Assembly: GCA_030762175.1 (NCBI GenBank)
Contig: CM060830.1
Span: 52,316,501 to 52,380,500, forward strand
Length of the DNA stretch: 64,000 nucleotides
Reading direction: 5' to 3'
Origin: Metallyticus violacea
Lineage: Eukaryota > Arthropoda > Insecta > Mantodea > Metallyticidae
In this document: piece after piece, positions 10,438 to 21,000 of the stretch
Numbering within the stretch: position 1 is the stretch's first letter
How the letters are laid out: each line of letters begins with the position of its first letter
The notes under the pieces: model-generated
Database searches by the model: none
What the model saw: the letters and a program-made list of their open reading frames with translations, nothing else
Told to the model about the DNA's origin: nothing
Program-made: the position numbers and the translations under genes

Positions 10438-10720
10438 TAGGTTTATTTACAGATGCTCTTTAACATCAGGTCATCAGCATCCTATTCAACTCAGGGCTTG
10501 AAATGGCAGACAAATTTTGCTCAGAGGCCTCTTTTTTTAGGCTTGAGGTTCTTTATCATGCTGTAAATGTATGACAAGGGACCCACGGCTTTACTTCCCT
10601 TCCGAAGGAAGCCATACTTTGGATTTTTACACCAAAAAATTCATCGGTCCTGGCCGGGATCAAACCTGCGACTTGGTTTAGGAGGCAAGTATGGTAACCA
10701 CTACACCACCAGGACCGACT
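10438..10720 (-). repeat. SINE family A (tRNA-Gly/Asp/Glu-like head)
   Basis: On the minus strand it starts near 10720 with GTCGGTCCTGGTGGTGTAGT and an A box, has a mutated B box (plus strand GGGATCAAACC), and ends near 10438 in GTAAATAAAC-like sequence. The body markers AAGCCGTGGGTCCC, GAGGCCTCTGAGC and GATGACCTGATG are present. It is full length with moderate divergence. Confidence 0.85.
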
Positions 10721-11229
10721 GAAAAGACATATGACTGCGTGTGGACTCACTTAGTAGTGGCACCTCTAGGATGTCTAATTATCTGCTGCCAAAGAAAAGA
10801 GTGTAATTTAATGAAACTGCTTCAAGGTTGCCAATCCACCCTAATCAAATTTCTTATTAAAAACTTCATTCTACCCATCCTAATCAAATTTCCTATCTTT
10901 TACAGAATGTGGTGATGTCCTTATCTTGATGAATGATCATTAATTATCTTTTCAGAGAAAAGAGAAAGTTCATACACTTTGGTTTTTGTGATGCCTAATC
11001 ATTCACTTTTAGGGCTTCTCGTACCTACTCTAGAATTTGATTTACTTACTCATCAGTCCAAATCTGCAGTGGTACCTGCTCATATGTCCAATAATGTGTG
11101 AAACATTATCTCATCACTGAACAAACGTTATTCATGAAATCTCATTTCATAGTTTCTGAAACATAACTACATATTTAAAATGATAACACTATGGGTAACT
11201 TATTTACCCACTTCACTTACTGTATTTTT
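10721..11229. other. no gene recognised
   Basis: Sequence includes a short duplicated motif (CACCCTAATCAAATTTC near 10838 and CATCCTAATCAAATTTC near 10876). No other structure was recognised. Confidence 0.4.
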
Positions 11230-12870
11230 CTAAGTTGGAACAAAGTTTCAGGAATCAGTGTTCCCATCCTCAGCTGTTGGCTCTGTGATTTCTGATGTTT
11301 GTGTTGGTCCCTTGCAAGTTGTTATATGAACTGTAGTGACCTCTGATGGATCTGAAATGAATCTAGAAAGGTGATCCCATGGCAGAAGGTCAAAATTCAT
11401 TGCGATTTTTTGATATTTTAGGATGAAAATATTCTCCCAGGTGGCCAGTTCAAATGGGTTCTTTATTCCTTTTTGAAGTTTTATCTTTGGATTTATTTCA
11501 TGATTTTGGTTCCATTAATGACATGCCACTGCTGATTTTTCCGTCTGTTTAAATGTGATGTTTCTAAAATGTTCTTTCTTCCAAATTGTCAGATTTCTCT
11601 TGGTTTTTCCTATGTACTTCAAATTACAGTCTAAACATTCTATGGCGCATATTCCTGATTTCTTTTCTATGGGTATCTTGTCTTTTAATTTTGAGCTTAA
11701 AAGGTTCTTAATATTCTATCTGTTGATCGGGGCTAGCTTTATATTGAGCTTTTTTAATACCTTTTCAAATTTGTAGTGCAGTTGTGAGTTATATGTGAAT
11801 TTGTAATATCTTGTAGTGTCTTTGATTACTTCTAGAGTCGATGTCTCTCTTATGGCTTTCTCGATTTTGTATTTGTTGATCCTTTTTATTGTGGTTGAGG
11901 TGTTAAAGGCATTGTTTCTGGCTGTGTTCATGATGTATTCCAACTTATTCTTGTATTCTGTGGCATTGAGAGGGATGTTGACCAGTCTAAAAGTCAACTA
12001 TTGAATACTGCATATTGGTGTGGTACTGGGTTGATTCCGTTCTTTTTTATGTAATTATCTGTATGTGTCTGTTTACGATATATTCCAAACTGTATATTAT
12101 TCTCTTTTCTGATGAGTTTTAGATCTAAGAATGGAAGCCATCCATTTTTCTCGATTTCTATAGTGAATTTAACAGATTTGTCTTGCAGGTTGACTAGTTT
12201 GTGGGAATCACCTAAGTGTTTCTTCGGTACTATGGCAAATATGTCATCTACGTATCTATGCCAGGTTTTGAATATCCAGGGAAAGGCTTTGGTGATATGT
12301 GTTTCAGAGGATCCCATGTATAGTTCTGCTAATGGTGATAATGGACTTTCCATTGCTAGACCTTTGATCTGTTGGTATATTTTACTATTGAAACTGAAGA
12401 CACTCTGTTGGATACATAGGTTCGTCAATTTAATAAGGTCTTCTGTTTCTTCATTTTGTAAACCAATATTGGTAAGCCATTTTTTTAAAAGTGTTAACAG
12501 GTTTTCTTTGGGGATGCTCAGGAATAAAGATTTTTACATCAAACGAAACTAATTTATCCTCTGTAGAAATAAGAGGTATGTTTGATTTTCTCTATCAATT
12601 CATAAGAGTTTTTAATGTTTAGGCTGTTGAATTAAAGGAGTGAAGCAAACTTCTGATTGAGCCACTTTGCTAATTCATAAGTAGGGAAATTTATTTGATT
12701 GCCAATTGGTCTCATACTATTGTCAGTCTTATGGATTTTTGGGAGTGCATAGAGTCTGGGGAGAATGGGGTTGTTTGTTATTATTTTTCGTTTTGGGGCA
12801 TCTGGTATTGTTTTTATTTCTTTTAAAATTTTATTGAAGTTATTTACTTGTGAACTGAGAGGATTCTTAT
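11230..12870 (-). pseudogene. Penelope-like element: RT plus GIY-YIG, broken
   Basis: Minus-strand frames from 12870 give NPILPRLYALPKIHK and MRPIGNQ, then from about 12428 QIKGLAMESPLSPLAELYM and HRYVDDIFAI. These are the reverse transcriptase blocks of Penelope-like elements, including the catalytic YVDD. The frame continues through GWLPFLDLKL to LAPINR, then KSGICAIECLDCNLKYIGKT, a GIY-YIG endonuclease variant, and ends near 11290 in NFDLLPWDHLSRFISDP. At least four stops or frameshifts lie between 12700 and 12430 and one or more in the endonuclease. The 5' part of the RT before 12870 is missing because a plus-oriented PLE fragment abuts at that point. Confidence 0.85.
11235..11277 (-). 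ncRNA. hammerhead-ribozyme-like motif, 3' end of PLE
   Basis: The minus strand reads ACAG, CTGAGGA (a full CUGANGA core), T, a GGGAA/TTCCT hairpin with loop CACTGA, GAA, then AC-TTT-GT (minimal stem III) and a T at the cleavage position. The first stem I base pair (G-C) forms but the next three do not. It sits just downstream of the endonuclease reading frame, the same position as the other motifs in this window. Detected by eye. Confidence 0.5.
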
Positions 12871-12873
12871 CTG

Positions 12874-13380
12874 ATGTTTAAATTTCAAAAAATATTTGAA
12901 GATGTTAATATAAAATTGGCTCCCATTAATAGATTTAGTCTAAACAATGTTTTGAAAGACAATACTACAGATAATACCCCAAAGGAGAAAAAAGCAGGAA
13001 TTTACAAGATTTCATGTGCTGAATGTGATAAGATCTACATAGGAAAAAACAAGAGGAATGTGGGGGTACGTCTTAAAGAACATATGAGGAATTTAAAATA
13101 CAAACAAATAGAAAAATCAGCGGTGGCATATCACTTTTGGACCGAAAATCATGATAGGAAGAAAAAAGTTGAATTATTGAGAGCTGTACAGGGACCAGTA
13201 GAATTGGATATTTGGGAAAAGATTTACATCTACAAACATAAGGATCATTTGATGAATTTTGACGTTCCGAAAGAAGAAAATATAAATTTTAAGTTCATAA
13301 AAGTTTCACCAGAGCGGAACATTGCTTCTGATACTATGCAACAACAACCTTTCACACCAGTCGTCCACGGCCGAAGATAG
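12874..13380 (+). CDS. PLE GIY-YIG endonuclease C-terminal segment, open frame
   Basis: A 168-codon frame without stops. Residues 14-22 are NIKLAPINR. Residues 43-56 are GIYKISCAECDKIY, carrying GIY and a CxxC, followed by IGKNKRNVGVRLKEH, where the arginine/lysine and histidine match the GIY-YIG active-site helix, and a histidine-rich FWTENHDRKKK. This is the endonuclease half of a Penelope-like element, which nicks target DNA for retrotransposition. The true protein would begin upstream with an RT, but the sequence before 12874 belongs to an oppositely oriented copy, so this is a 5'-truncated insertion with no promoter of its own. The last codons overlap a hammerhead-like motif at 13367-13409. 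An open frame in a truncated copy suggests it is younger than its neighbour. Confidence 0.75.
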   Translation: MFKFQKIFEDVNIKLAPINRFSLNNVLKDNTTDNTPKEKKAGIYKISCAECDKIYIGKNKRNVGVRLKEHMRNLKYKQIEKSAVAYHFWTENHDRKKKVELLRAVQGPVELDIWEKIYIYKHKDHLMNFDVPKEENINFKFIKVSPERNIASDTMQQQPFTPVVHGRR

Positions 13381-13409
13381 AGATAACATATCTTTGAAAC
13401 CGGTTCCGT
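13367..13409 (+). ncRNA. hammerhead ribozyme-like motif (best copy)
   Basis: Stem I: ACGG (13367-13370) pairs with CCGT (13406-13409). Core: CCGAAGA (CUGANGA with U4 changed to C). Stem II: AGAGAT (13379-13384) with ATCTTT (13390-13395), loop AACAT. Then GAA, and minimal stem III AC/GT (13399-13400 with 13403-13404) closed by a 2-base loop. The cleavage base would be T13405. This is the small type I form known from Penelope-like elements, probably for processing tandem transcripts. It overlaps the endonuclease stop codon. Confidence 0.6.
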
Positions 13410-13474
13410 ATATTTTTAAGGTTAGTGAAGCATGAAGAGTGTTAAGACGATAGATTCAATTCTGATGCTCAAGT

Positions 13475-13580
13475 TGGTCACCTGTAAGTTGTGTGAACTG
13501 TGGTGACCTCTCGTGGATCTGAAATGAATCTAGAAAGGTGATCCCACGGCGGAAGGTCAAAATTAATTGCAATTTTTTTA
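13475..13580 (-). mobile_element. PLE endonuclease C-terminal fragment
   Basis: About 100 bp match 11330-11420 in the same orientation (both contain GATCTGAAATGAATCTAGAA on the plus strand). Translated on the minus strand it gives NFDLPPWDHLSRFISDP, the C-terminus of the PLE at 11230-12870. It therefore flanks the head-to-head pair on the right as the 11.3 kb end does on the left, and may be the 3' part of a partial upstream copy. Confidence 0.7.
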
Positions 13581-13693
13581 TACATATTATTGCTAGAGCT
13601 GCATAGTTCTAGTAGCTTGTACTGCACTTTAAGATGGCTACTGTGTTTTATGATAAGATTTTCAAATAATTATATGCATAACACCAAGTTCTC

Positions 13694-14995
13694 ACCTTGT
13701 GCAAATTAATATGAACAAATGGGAACAATTCTGTATTTAATCTACTTTGCTAACATGATTGATTGATTTTTTTTTTTTTTCTTTTTTTTCCCCCTGCCAT
13801 AGCTACTTAACATTTATACATAAGTTTACTGTTGCTTCTGCTGTGATTGACTTTTGTTAGGAATGTTGACAACATTATTATTTTTTGCAGTGTTAGTACC
13901 CAATTGCACAGTTCTTTTCTGTATTGGAGATTGAACTTGACACCTAAAAAATAATCAGCTATTTTAACCCAGCATGAGAACAATTCTTTAATGTAATGAA
14001 AGAATGTAAGGAGAGACTGCAAAAAGGTGTAAAGTTAGTTGGTGCAGTTAATAAAATAATTGAAATGAAGACACAAACTGGGTCCGTTAGCTCCAGAAGG
14101 GTAGACAATGTGGAAAAAGAGTTAACAGCTGGTAAAGATGTTGCCTGTCACATCAGGAAAGGGAGGATGGATTGCAGAAAAAACATTTGAGCTGCAGAAG
14201 GAACTGGCTGAAGCTGAAATAAAGTACTTGACAGTGCAATGCAGGCTGTAAGAAGTTTGTAAAAAACCTAGAAGTAAAGAATAGCTCCTGACAATAAAAA
14301 TGAAGAAGAAATGAATGAAATGGGCAAGTAAATACAAATGTTGTGACTAATGAGGACTGGAGTAATGTTGTATTCTGTGATGAATCCCAGTTTTAAGTTC
14401 TGAGCAGTGGAGTACTCTGACAAGTCTGAAAATGAAAACCTGTCACCCCAATATATTCATCATCCAGATAACAAAATGTTATGGGAACGTTTGTGTCATA
14501 ATAGTGTTGGTTCTTTAGTACCATATAAAGGAATGATGAACGTGAGAATATTTACAAATACTGAAGGGGAGAGTGTTGTCTGAGCTACAAAAAGTATATC
14601 CGGAAGGAGGAACTGTTTTCCAGAAAGATGTCGTCACTGTCTTATTTCCAAGAAAGTGATGAAGTTCATGGAATTCATGGAATTTTCTGGCATTCATCAA
14701 GAAAACACTCAAGGATTTTCAATCTATATGTAAAAACAAATTTCACAAAAGTTGATTGCTCCACTAGAGAAGTGGATTTATGACATAATTCTGTGTAACA
14801 ACAGAGAAGTTCAAAGAAAGTGCAAAAGTCTGGTAAAACATGCCAGCACGATACAGAAACTAATTGAGGCTAAAGGAGGATATATAAAATACTAATAAGT
14901 CATTAAATTAAAGCTGAATTCATAAAAGTGTTACACTTTGACAAATAATCAATTTCCCTAAAAATTGTGTTTGTTCATATTAATTTGCACAGGGT
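13694..14995 (+). mobile_element. Tc1-like transposon with terminal inverted repeats
   Basis: TGTGCAAATTAATATGAACA at 13699 is repeated in reverse complement at 14972-14991, bounding about 1.3 kb. Inside, plus-strand frames at 14340-14400 read NEDWSNVVFCDESQF, matching the W-x-x-V-x-F-x-DES block of Tc1 transposases. Frames to 14890 end in QRKCKSLVKHASTIQKLIEA and GGYIKY, the usual Tc1 C-terminus. Many stops and indels make it nonautonomous. The recognisable ends with decayed coding suggest an old copy whose ends have been kept by chance, or one once mobilised in trans. Confidence 0.75.
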
Positions 14996-16595
14996 ATAGG
15001 AGGGCTATAATTATGTCATCAATGCATTGCACCGTTTTAGGTGGTACTGCAGGTCATGGGCACTTCTTCTTTAAGTCAACAGCATGCTGTAAAAAATATA
15101 GAAGGTAAAATAATTAGTCATTGTTTTCTGAAAAGTGAGCAGCTGTTACTTTATAAATATCCTGCATATATCTAATGATCTCTTACAAAAAACATCATAT
15201 ATATTGACAAATGTTTGTATTGGAATATTTTATTATATTTTGCTTTACCTTAATTTAGATATTTGTGAAACTGATTTTATATGTGAGCTTTGAGATCAGT
15301 TTATTTTAGTAAAATTTCATTGCATTTAATATGTTATGATGTAAGTTTTAATGCTTCCAGCATTAAAATTGTTAAAACAAGTATCTCAGTCTTAAGAGAT
15401 TCAAGCACTTTAATTTTTGCACCATTTTTAGAATAGAAGTTTACTTTAAAAGACTTGCATTTGTAGTTTTTAAACTGTACTTTATGTAATAAACATCACA
15501 ATTATTGATCAGAAAGAGTGGAATATTTCTCCATTATTTTACGTCCAGACTGACTCATATTCACTCAGTCTGCTTTCCAAATGAGTACCTGAGAGATTTG
15601 TGCTATATAAACTTAATCTGGGGTTAAAGGTGCTGTACTACCACTATCTTGTGCCATATGCAGTGTTTTACTCTCACTTGTCTTAAAGGGTATCAAGCCT
15701 ATCCAGAAGACGAACAATACCTAATCTAAATGTCTCAATCAATGCTTCTAAAAGTACTGTAGCTTTATTATATATTGGTTCATGCATACTTTTTATATAT
15801 CTTCAGAAGTGCATTTCTTACTTTCAGCAAATGTATCACAATTTTCTGTATAACTATGCACTCTCTGAGCGTGTAAGGTATATTTAGTAAATTGTCATCT
15901 CTGTAAAGTAGATTAAATAGCAATAAAAAAATAAAATAATAATACTTTTCTTTTATTTACATTTAATTAATATAGTAGAGCCCGGACATTCTGGTACTAA
16001 AGCTTAAAGATAGGCAGAAAAAATTACCCTTTAATATGCACTAAAATCTTAAAAGATAGTCAGGAAAAAAGGTCCCTAAATAGGCACTAAAACCACAAAA
16101 TAAGCCCTTAAAATGCATTAAAAGTGCAAAGAAGGCATTTAAAAATGCATCTAAATGTAATGAAATTATGGAAGGCAAAATGGCATGAATTTTGAGGACC
16201 TTCAATAAAATGTTCATGCTCTTTTTATGCAAGATTAAGTAAAATTGTCTATTTGTTAATTATTACAGTTTTACATAGAATTATATTCTTCAAAATGAAT
16301 CAGATAAAATAAAAATCATGTGTTTATACAAACTACACCAAAAGTGAAACTTTAATAGCATATACAAGAATTAGATTTATGTGACATACCTGTTAATCAT
16401 CAAGTTCAAAATGGCAAGGAAGAATCATGAACTTTACCAAATTTTCCAAAGTGAAGAACATTGTCCTGTCACTCAAAATTTTTAGTTAGACAAGGTTCTT
16501 TCTATTTCAGTGAAGTTAATGAAGCATATTTGAAGTTGACAATCTCTAAAGGAGCCAATTCACTTAGTACTTAATATTCTCTTAATATATTTGCA
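14996..16595. other. AT-rich, no gene; A-rich reiterated stretch
   Basis: No exon is recognised. Around 16000-16165 short motifs of the type TTAAAATGCAYTAAAA and AATAGGCACTAAAA recur loosely, suggesting a decayed simple-motif repeat. The rest shows nothing that I can support. Confidence 0.4.
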
Positions 16596-16599
16596 CCAA

Positions 16600-18650
16600 T
16601 CCAAACCATTAACTCCCATTCAAGATTTCTTTTCAGCATACTTACAAATTTGGAAGACACTGATTTGTGCACGCTGCTGGTGCTTTATCCATGTGCTCCT
16701 ATAAGTTGCTGACTTTCCAATGGCTTCCATAAGGGCAATATCTCTGCTTTCTAATTTCTTTAGTGCTATTGGCAGCTGTGGAAAATGAGCCTGTATGAAG
16801 ACAAGATCAGACTGCAAAGTTTCAGAAGCTTTTTTTTGCCCCTTGGATGACCACCACTGTACCAATATCAAAATGTCCCACAACCTAAAAAACAACAAAA
16901 AATTTAAGACAAAATATCATCCTGCTATGGTATATTCATTAAAATTAATTATATTATGTGTATGTATACATATTATCTTTTTTCCAGTTTGTTTATTTTC
17001 CTTTGTTGCATGACGGAGATAGAAGGGATATATTGCTCTATTTTCTTGTATTTTAAGGGGCATCGACATAGCACTGGAGATTATCATTTTAGAAAATAAT
17101 AAAATTAAGAAGAAAAATAATGATAAAGTGTGTACCATATTTTAAAATTGTTGTTTAAAAACAGAAACTTATTTTTAGCATTTAAGATGCACTTTTTCAC
17201 CTGACAGTTAACTATAGAGCAGGTATATACCATTTTTACATGACTCTTAATGCGCACTTTTGTCCAAATTTAGTGTTCAAAATTGTGGTGTATATTAGAT
17301 TCGAGTGCAAATCTTTCTGTAGTTCACTGATAGCTTCATTCATATTTATCACTTATTATTTCATAATGCTCTCCTGCAATTCTTGACTTCGTTACATTTA
17401 TTGTTGGCCTATTATTGCATAGAGAGTTTGAATAGTAGGTAGTCACAAAATGGAGGGCAAACAGAGAAGAACATCTTATGATTCTACTTTCAAGCATAAA
17501 GTAACTCTTTAGCTGAAAAAAAGGTAACAGAAAGGCAGGATGAGAGTTCAATGTAGCTGATAACATATTCACTTGTCATGGAAATAGAAATTGGCATTAT
17601 CTGCAACTAAAGCTAGTAGGAAGAAATTCACTTGCCCTCACAAAGGAAGACATCCTGACATTAAGGGAAAAGATTTGGAATTCATACATGAAAGGAGGAA
17701 GAATGGGAACCTGTGACTAGTGACACCATAAGAAATAACTTTTTCTTCTTTGACCTATGCCATCTGTCTGGCTACAGCAAGAGTGATGGATTTTGTCCTA
17801 TGTGCTCCAAGATGTAACAATAGTCCACTTATAAATTCTATGTTCTGATCATTTTTTGAAGCAGATTGCTTATTTCTAAGATGCCGTACAACAATATGCC
17901 AATGGGTTAGCATTATGTTCATTGACACATTAGATTCACTTAAATATGGTATTCATTGAAAATTGTAACCACATTGGCAATTGTAAGTTTTGTGCATAAT
18001 AAAGAGAAGCCTTAATTTATGAGCTCTAACTTGTTAAAATGGATTTTGTTGGTAGTACGATATCTGAAACAGCTGCTCTAAATGTAGTTACTTGGATAGT
18101 GCTTTCAGAAACATCTTCATGAAGCAAGTTTATGTCAGTAAATAATCTAGATACCTTTCTCCTACTCTGTGAATTGCTTGAGCAGTGCATATTGTTTTGA
18201 TTAAATGAGGCTAGAAAACTTTGAGACTAATGACTCCCTTAAGCATATAGGCAGCTCTGTCAATGAGAATCAGGAGGCATTTTTCATAAGTCCTCTCATT
18301 CATTCAGTAATCTTAGAGTACTTAAAATAATATAAAGAGTCAAATGGTCTAATGAAAGCATTCTCACTTAGCTTTATGTCCAAGAATGACTATTCTATTA
18401 TTTTTTAATGCGACAAAGTATATTTATTCAAAGCATCTCACACATACGAACAATAGTTGCATGCTTACTAGCTTCTAGGACTTGAGTGACAAGAATTTTC
18501 CTTACCCTCATCATTGAACTTCCAATATTTACATTAGTGATATGTCTGATTAGTTTCTTCTTAGAAATTAAATGAATTTAATGTTAAATCTCTTTAATCA
18601 CTTAAAATGGGAGAAATTCACAGAAAATGAATGAGCAAAATATTGCTATT
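16600..18650 (-). mobile_element. decayed hAT-like transposon
   Basis: On the minus strand around 18310-18150 broken frames read as LLILTDRAAYMLKGVISLKVF then a CTAQAIHRVG-like segment. These resemble the LLVTDAAPYMxKAGxxLKVF ... CLAHALHRVAE core of a hAT-like transposase. At 16898-16620 a longer frame reads VFIQAHFPQLPIALKKLESRDIALMEA, matching its C-terminal IKKLE block. The intervening sequence is too mutated to follow. Ends and target duplication were not located. Confidence 0.45.
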
Positions 18651-19024
18651 AAGTATATAAAAGTGTAGAAAAAAAATGCAAAGGTGTATGCGTTAATATG
18701 TTGTATACACAATACAAACTAATGCATTAAGCGGATTTGGCAGGGAATTTCATTTTGGTATATTTTCCATGCCTTAGTTCACCAAATGCTGCCAGCTTAG
18801 CATGGAACTCTTTCTGGTCATTGGGATCTAAATTTTGGGAATTAAGTGGTTTTTTTTTTATGAATTTGAAAATGGCGGTTTAGGAGCCTATTTTATGTGA
18901 TAAGAATTCCTCGTATGCTGCTCCATATGAAATTTTTCTCACATTTCACCCCTTAAAATTTAGAAATGATAGATAAAATAAAAGCAAAAGGTTCTCAGGT
19001 AAGTAACCAAATACCTTAGTTAGA

Positions 19025-19290
19025 AATACTATTACTTGCTTCTAAACCCAAGTTCGCAGTTTCTATCCCGGCCATGACCAATGGATTTTTTTGGGAGTAA
19101 AAATCCTAAATATGACTTCCTTCAGAAGGGAAGTTAAGCTGTGGGTCCTGCGTTGTACATTTATGGCATGATAAAGAACCTCAAGCCTGTAAAAAGAGGC
19201 CTCTGGGCAAAATTTGTTGCCCGTTTCACTCCCTGATTTGAATGGGATGCTAATGACCTGAGATGTTAAAGAGCATCCATAGATAAATCA
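19025..19290 (+). repeat. SINE family A, 5'-eroded copy
   Basis: The tRNA-like head is damaged before 19040. The body is clear: GGATTTTTTTGGGAGTAAAA, GAAGGGAAGTTAAGC, TAAAGAACCTCAAGCCTG, AGAGGCCTCTG and GATGTTAAAGAGCATCCAT. Among the older copies. Confidence 0.8.
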
Positions 19291-19590
19291 AATCAGAAAT
19301 ATTTAACATTAATGTATTTTTGGATTTCTAAAGACAATGAACATACAAAACTAAATATTTTGTAACTTGAACAACTTACTTTCAAAAGCACTGACAAAAT
19401 ACCATCTTCCCATTTGTTGTAAAATTTGGGTCAGCACAGCTCCTTGCTTAAGTAAACACTCTTTTAAAAAGGCAGTAAATAGTGTTCCAAGTACGTAAGT
19501 GAAGTGATGCAAACTTGCTCCATTCTGCTACAAACAGGAGCAAAGAAGCAATATTGATTTGGTTGCTGGTAGCCATTGGGAATGCTGATA
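19291..19590. other. no gene recognised
   Basis: AT-rich; no exon or repeat signature could be supported. Confidence 0.35.
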
Positions 19591-19594
19591 CTTA

Positions 19595-19822
19595 TCAGTT
19601 TTTTTTTGTAGTTTCCCAATAAAGAGCTTCCAAATTATTTTTCATTTGTTTATTGCTATCAAGTTGACTGCATTTCAGTAGATGTTCTTTGTTTAGAATA
19701 GTATTAATACCCTTACACAATAGACAGTAGCTGTCCTTGATTAATTTCATCCTGAAGAGATGTTCTGTCAGGCAATCATGCCCAGCAATGAAGTGCAGTA
19801 ATGCCATATTCTCGTGGTGCAC
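19595..19822 (-). pseudogene. non-LTR retrotransposon C-terminal zinc-knuckle relic
   Basis: The minus-strand frame reads FIAGHDCLTEHLFRMKLI then CLLCKGINTILNKEHLLKCSQL. The GH-x-L-x2-HL...C-x2-C...H-x4-C order is that of the region after the RT/RNase H in many insect LINEs. No RT domain was recognised upstream, so only the 3' end of a copy is left. Confidence 0.5.
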
Positions 19823-20049
19823 CTGGGCAATGCTAAGAGGATTACAGCCATAGAAAGAAGTAATATTATTTCCACATCAGCTTACAACTCTTGCTACCAT
19901 TCCAGGAAAAATGGTGTTCATTGAATTTCAAAGTAAATTACTTGCATTCTCATAATAGCTTGGATTTCTGCAATTCTTTCAATTGCATAATAATCTGTAG
20001 TCAGAAGCCTAAATATTGGCTATCCATCAGGGAATTTTCTGAATATGGG

Positions 20050-21000
20050 GAAGAGATGGAAGTTCAATGAATAGAAGTTACTGGAATAAGATGGATGTGG
20101 CAGTAAATCATACCCCAATTAATTTATTTTCGTCATTGCAATGACGTGTGAGAGCAAGCATTTCCGTGATGCAGGATGACTTTCTTTGATAAATCTTCCA
20201 TTTTCTCACATATTTTTGTCTTCAGTAGGTCCAAAAGGTTAGTATAATATGTCCTAGTGGGAAGATGATCAATTAGTAGTACACCCTTGGCATCCCAGAA
20301 AATGAATGCCATGATCTTTCTGGCTGATTTCACATATTTGGCCCTCTTTGGCAGTGGATAATCATTTAGGCTGCTGTTTTGTTTCAGGCGCACCAACATT
20401 TCATCACAAATCAACGCATTAAGTCAATGGAATTTCTTTGAAAACGGTCAAACTTTGCTGAGAGATTTGCACTCTTTGCTTTTGACCCTAAGTCAACAGC
20501 TGCAGCACCCATCATGCCGATAATTTTAACAATCACAATTCTTCCCTCAAAATGTGAAATATGCATTGCACTGAAATGCCCAAAGCTTCAGCAATTTTGG
20601 ACTTTTTTAATTGGCATGACTGCATTTAAACTCCATGGTCCACATGGAAAAGGTTGAAAATAATGGTACATAGTTTCCTAGAGTTCTATTTGTATGAATA
20701 TCTATTGCATTCATACCCTTTTTTACCAAGTATTTAATAACCACACAATGTTTGATATTTTTCTCATATATGCATGTCTGCACTCCAATAAACAGTTATA
20801 GCTACTACAATTTTTGACCAATCCATGTATTATTGAGCAAATGCTTCTATGGAAGATGGTGAGTTTTGATGACAAAAACTGCTTTGTAACTGTGGATGTA
20901 ATCTGTGGGTTATTCTGAGAACTTTTCAAATTATCCTCAAAATATTGTAAGAATATTGATCCTTCAAAGTCAGCTGCTGCTATTTTCTGCAGCATACTCT
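20050..21000 (-). pseudogene. degenerate mariner transposase
   Basis: From about 20650 the minus strand gives SKIAEALGISVQCIFHILREE, the second helix-turn-helix. Then, from 20414, come KSARKIMAFIFWDAKGVLLIDH and KKVILHHGNACSHTS, where the catalytic aspartate of HDNA is glycine. After it the SPDLAxSD block is mutated to SSNFYSLNFHLFP. The N-terminal part (20995-20723) reads LQKIAAADFEGSIF. The same family occurs at 48590-49990. Confidence 0.65.
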
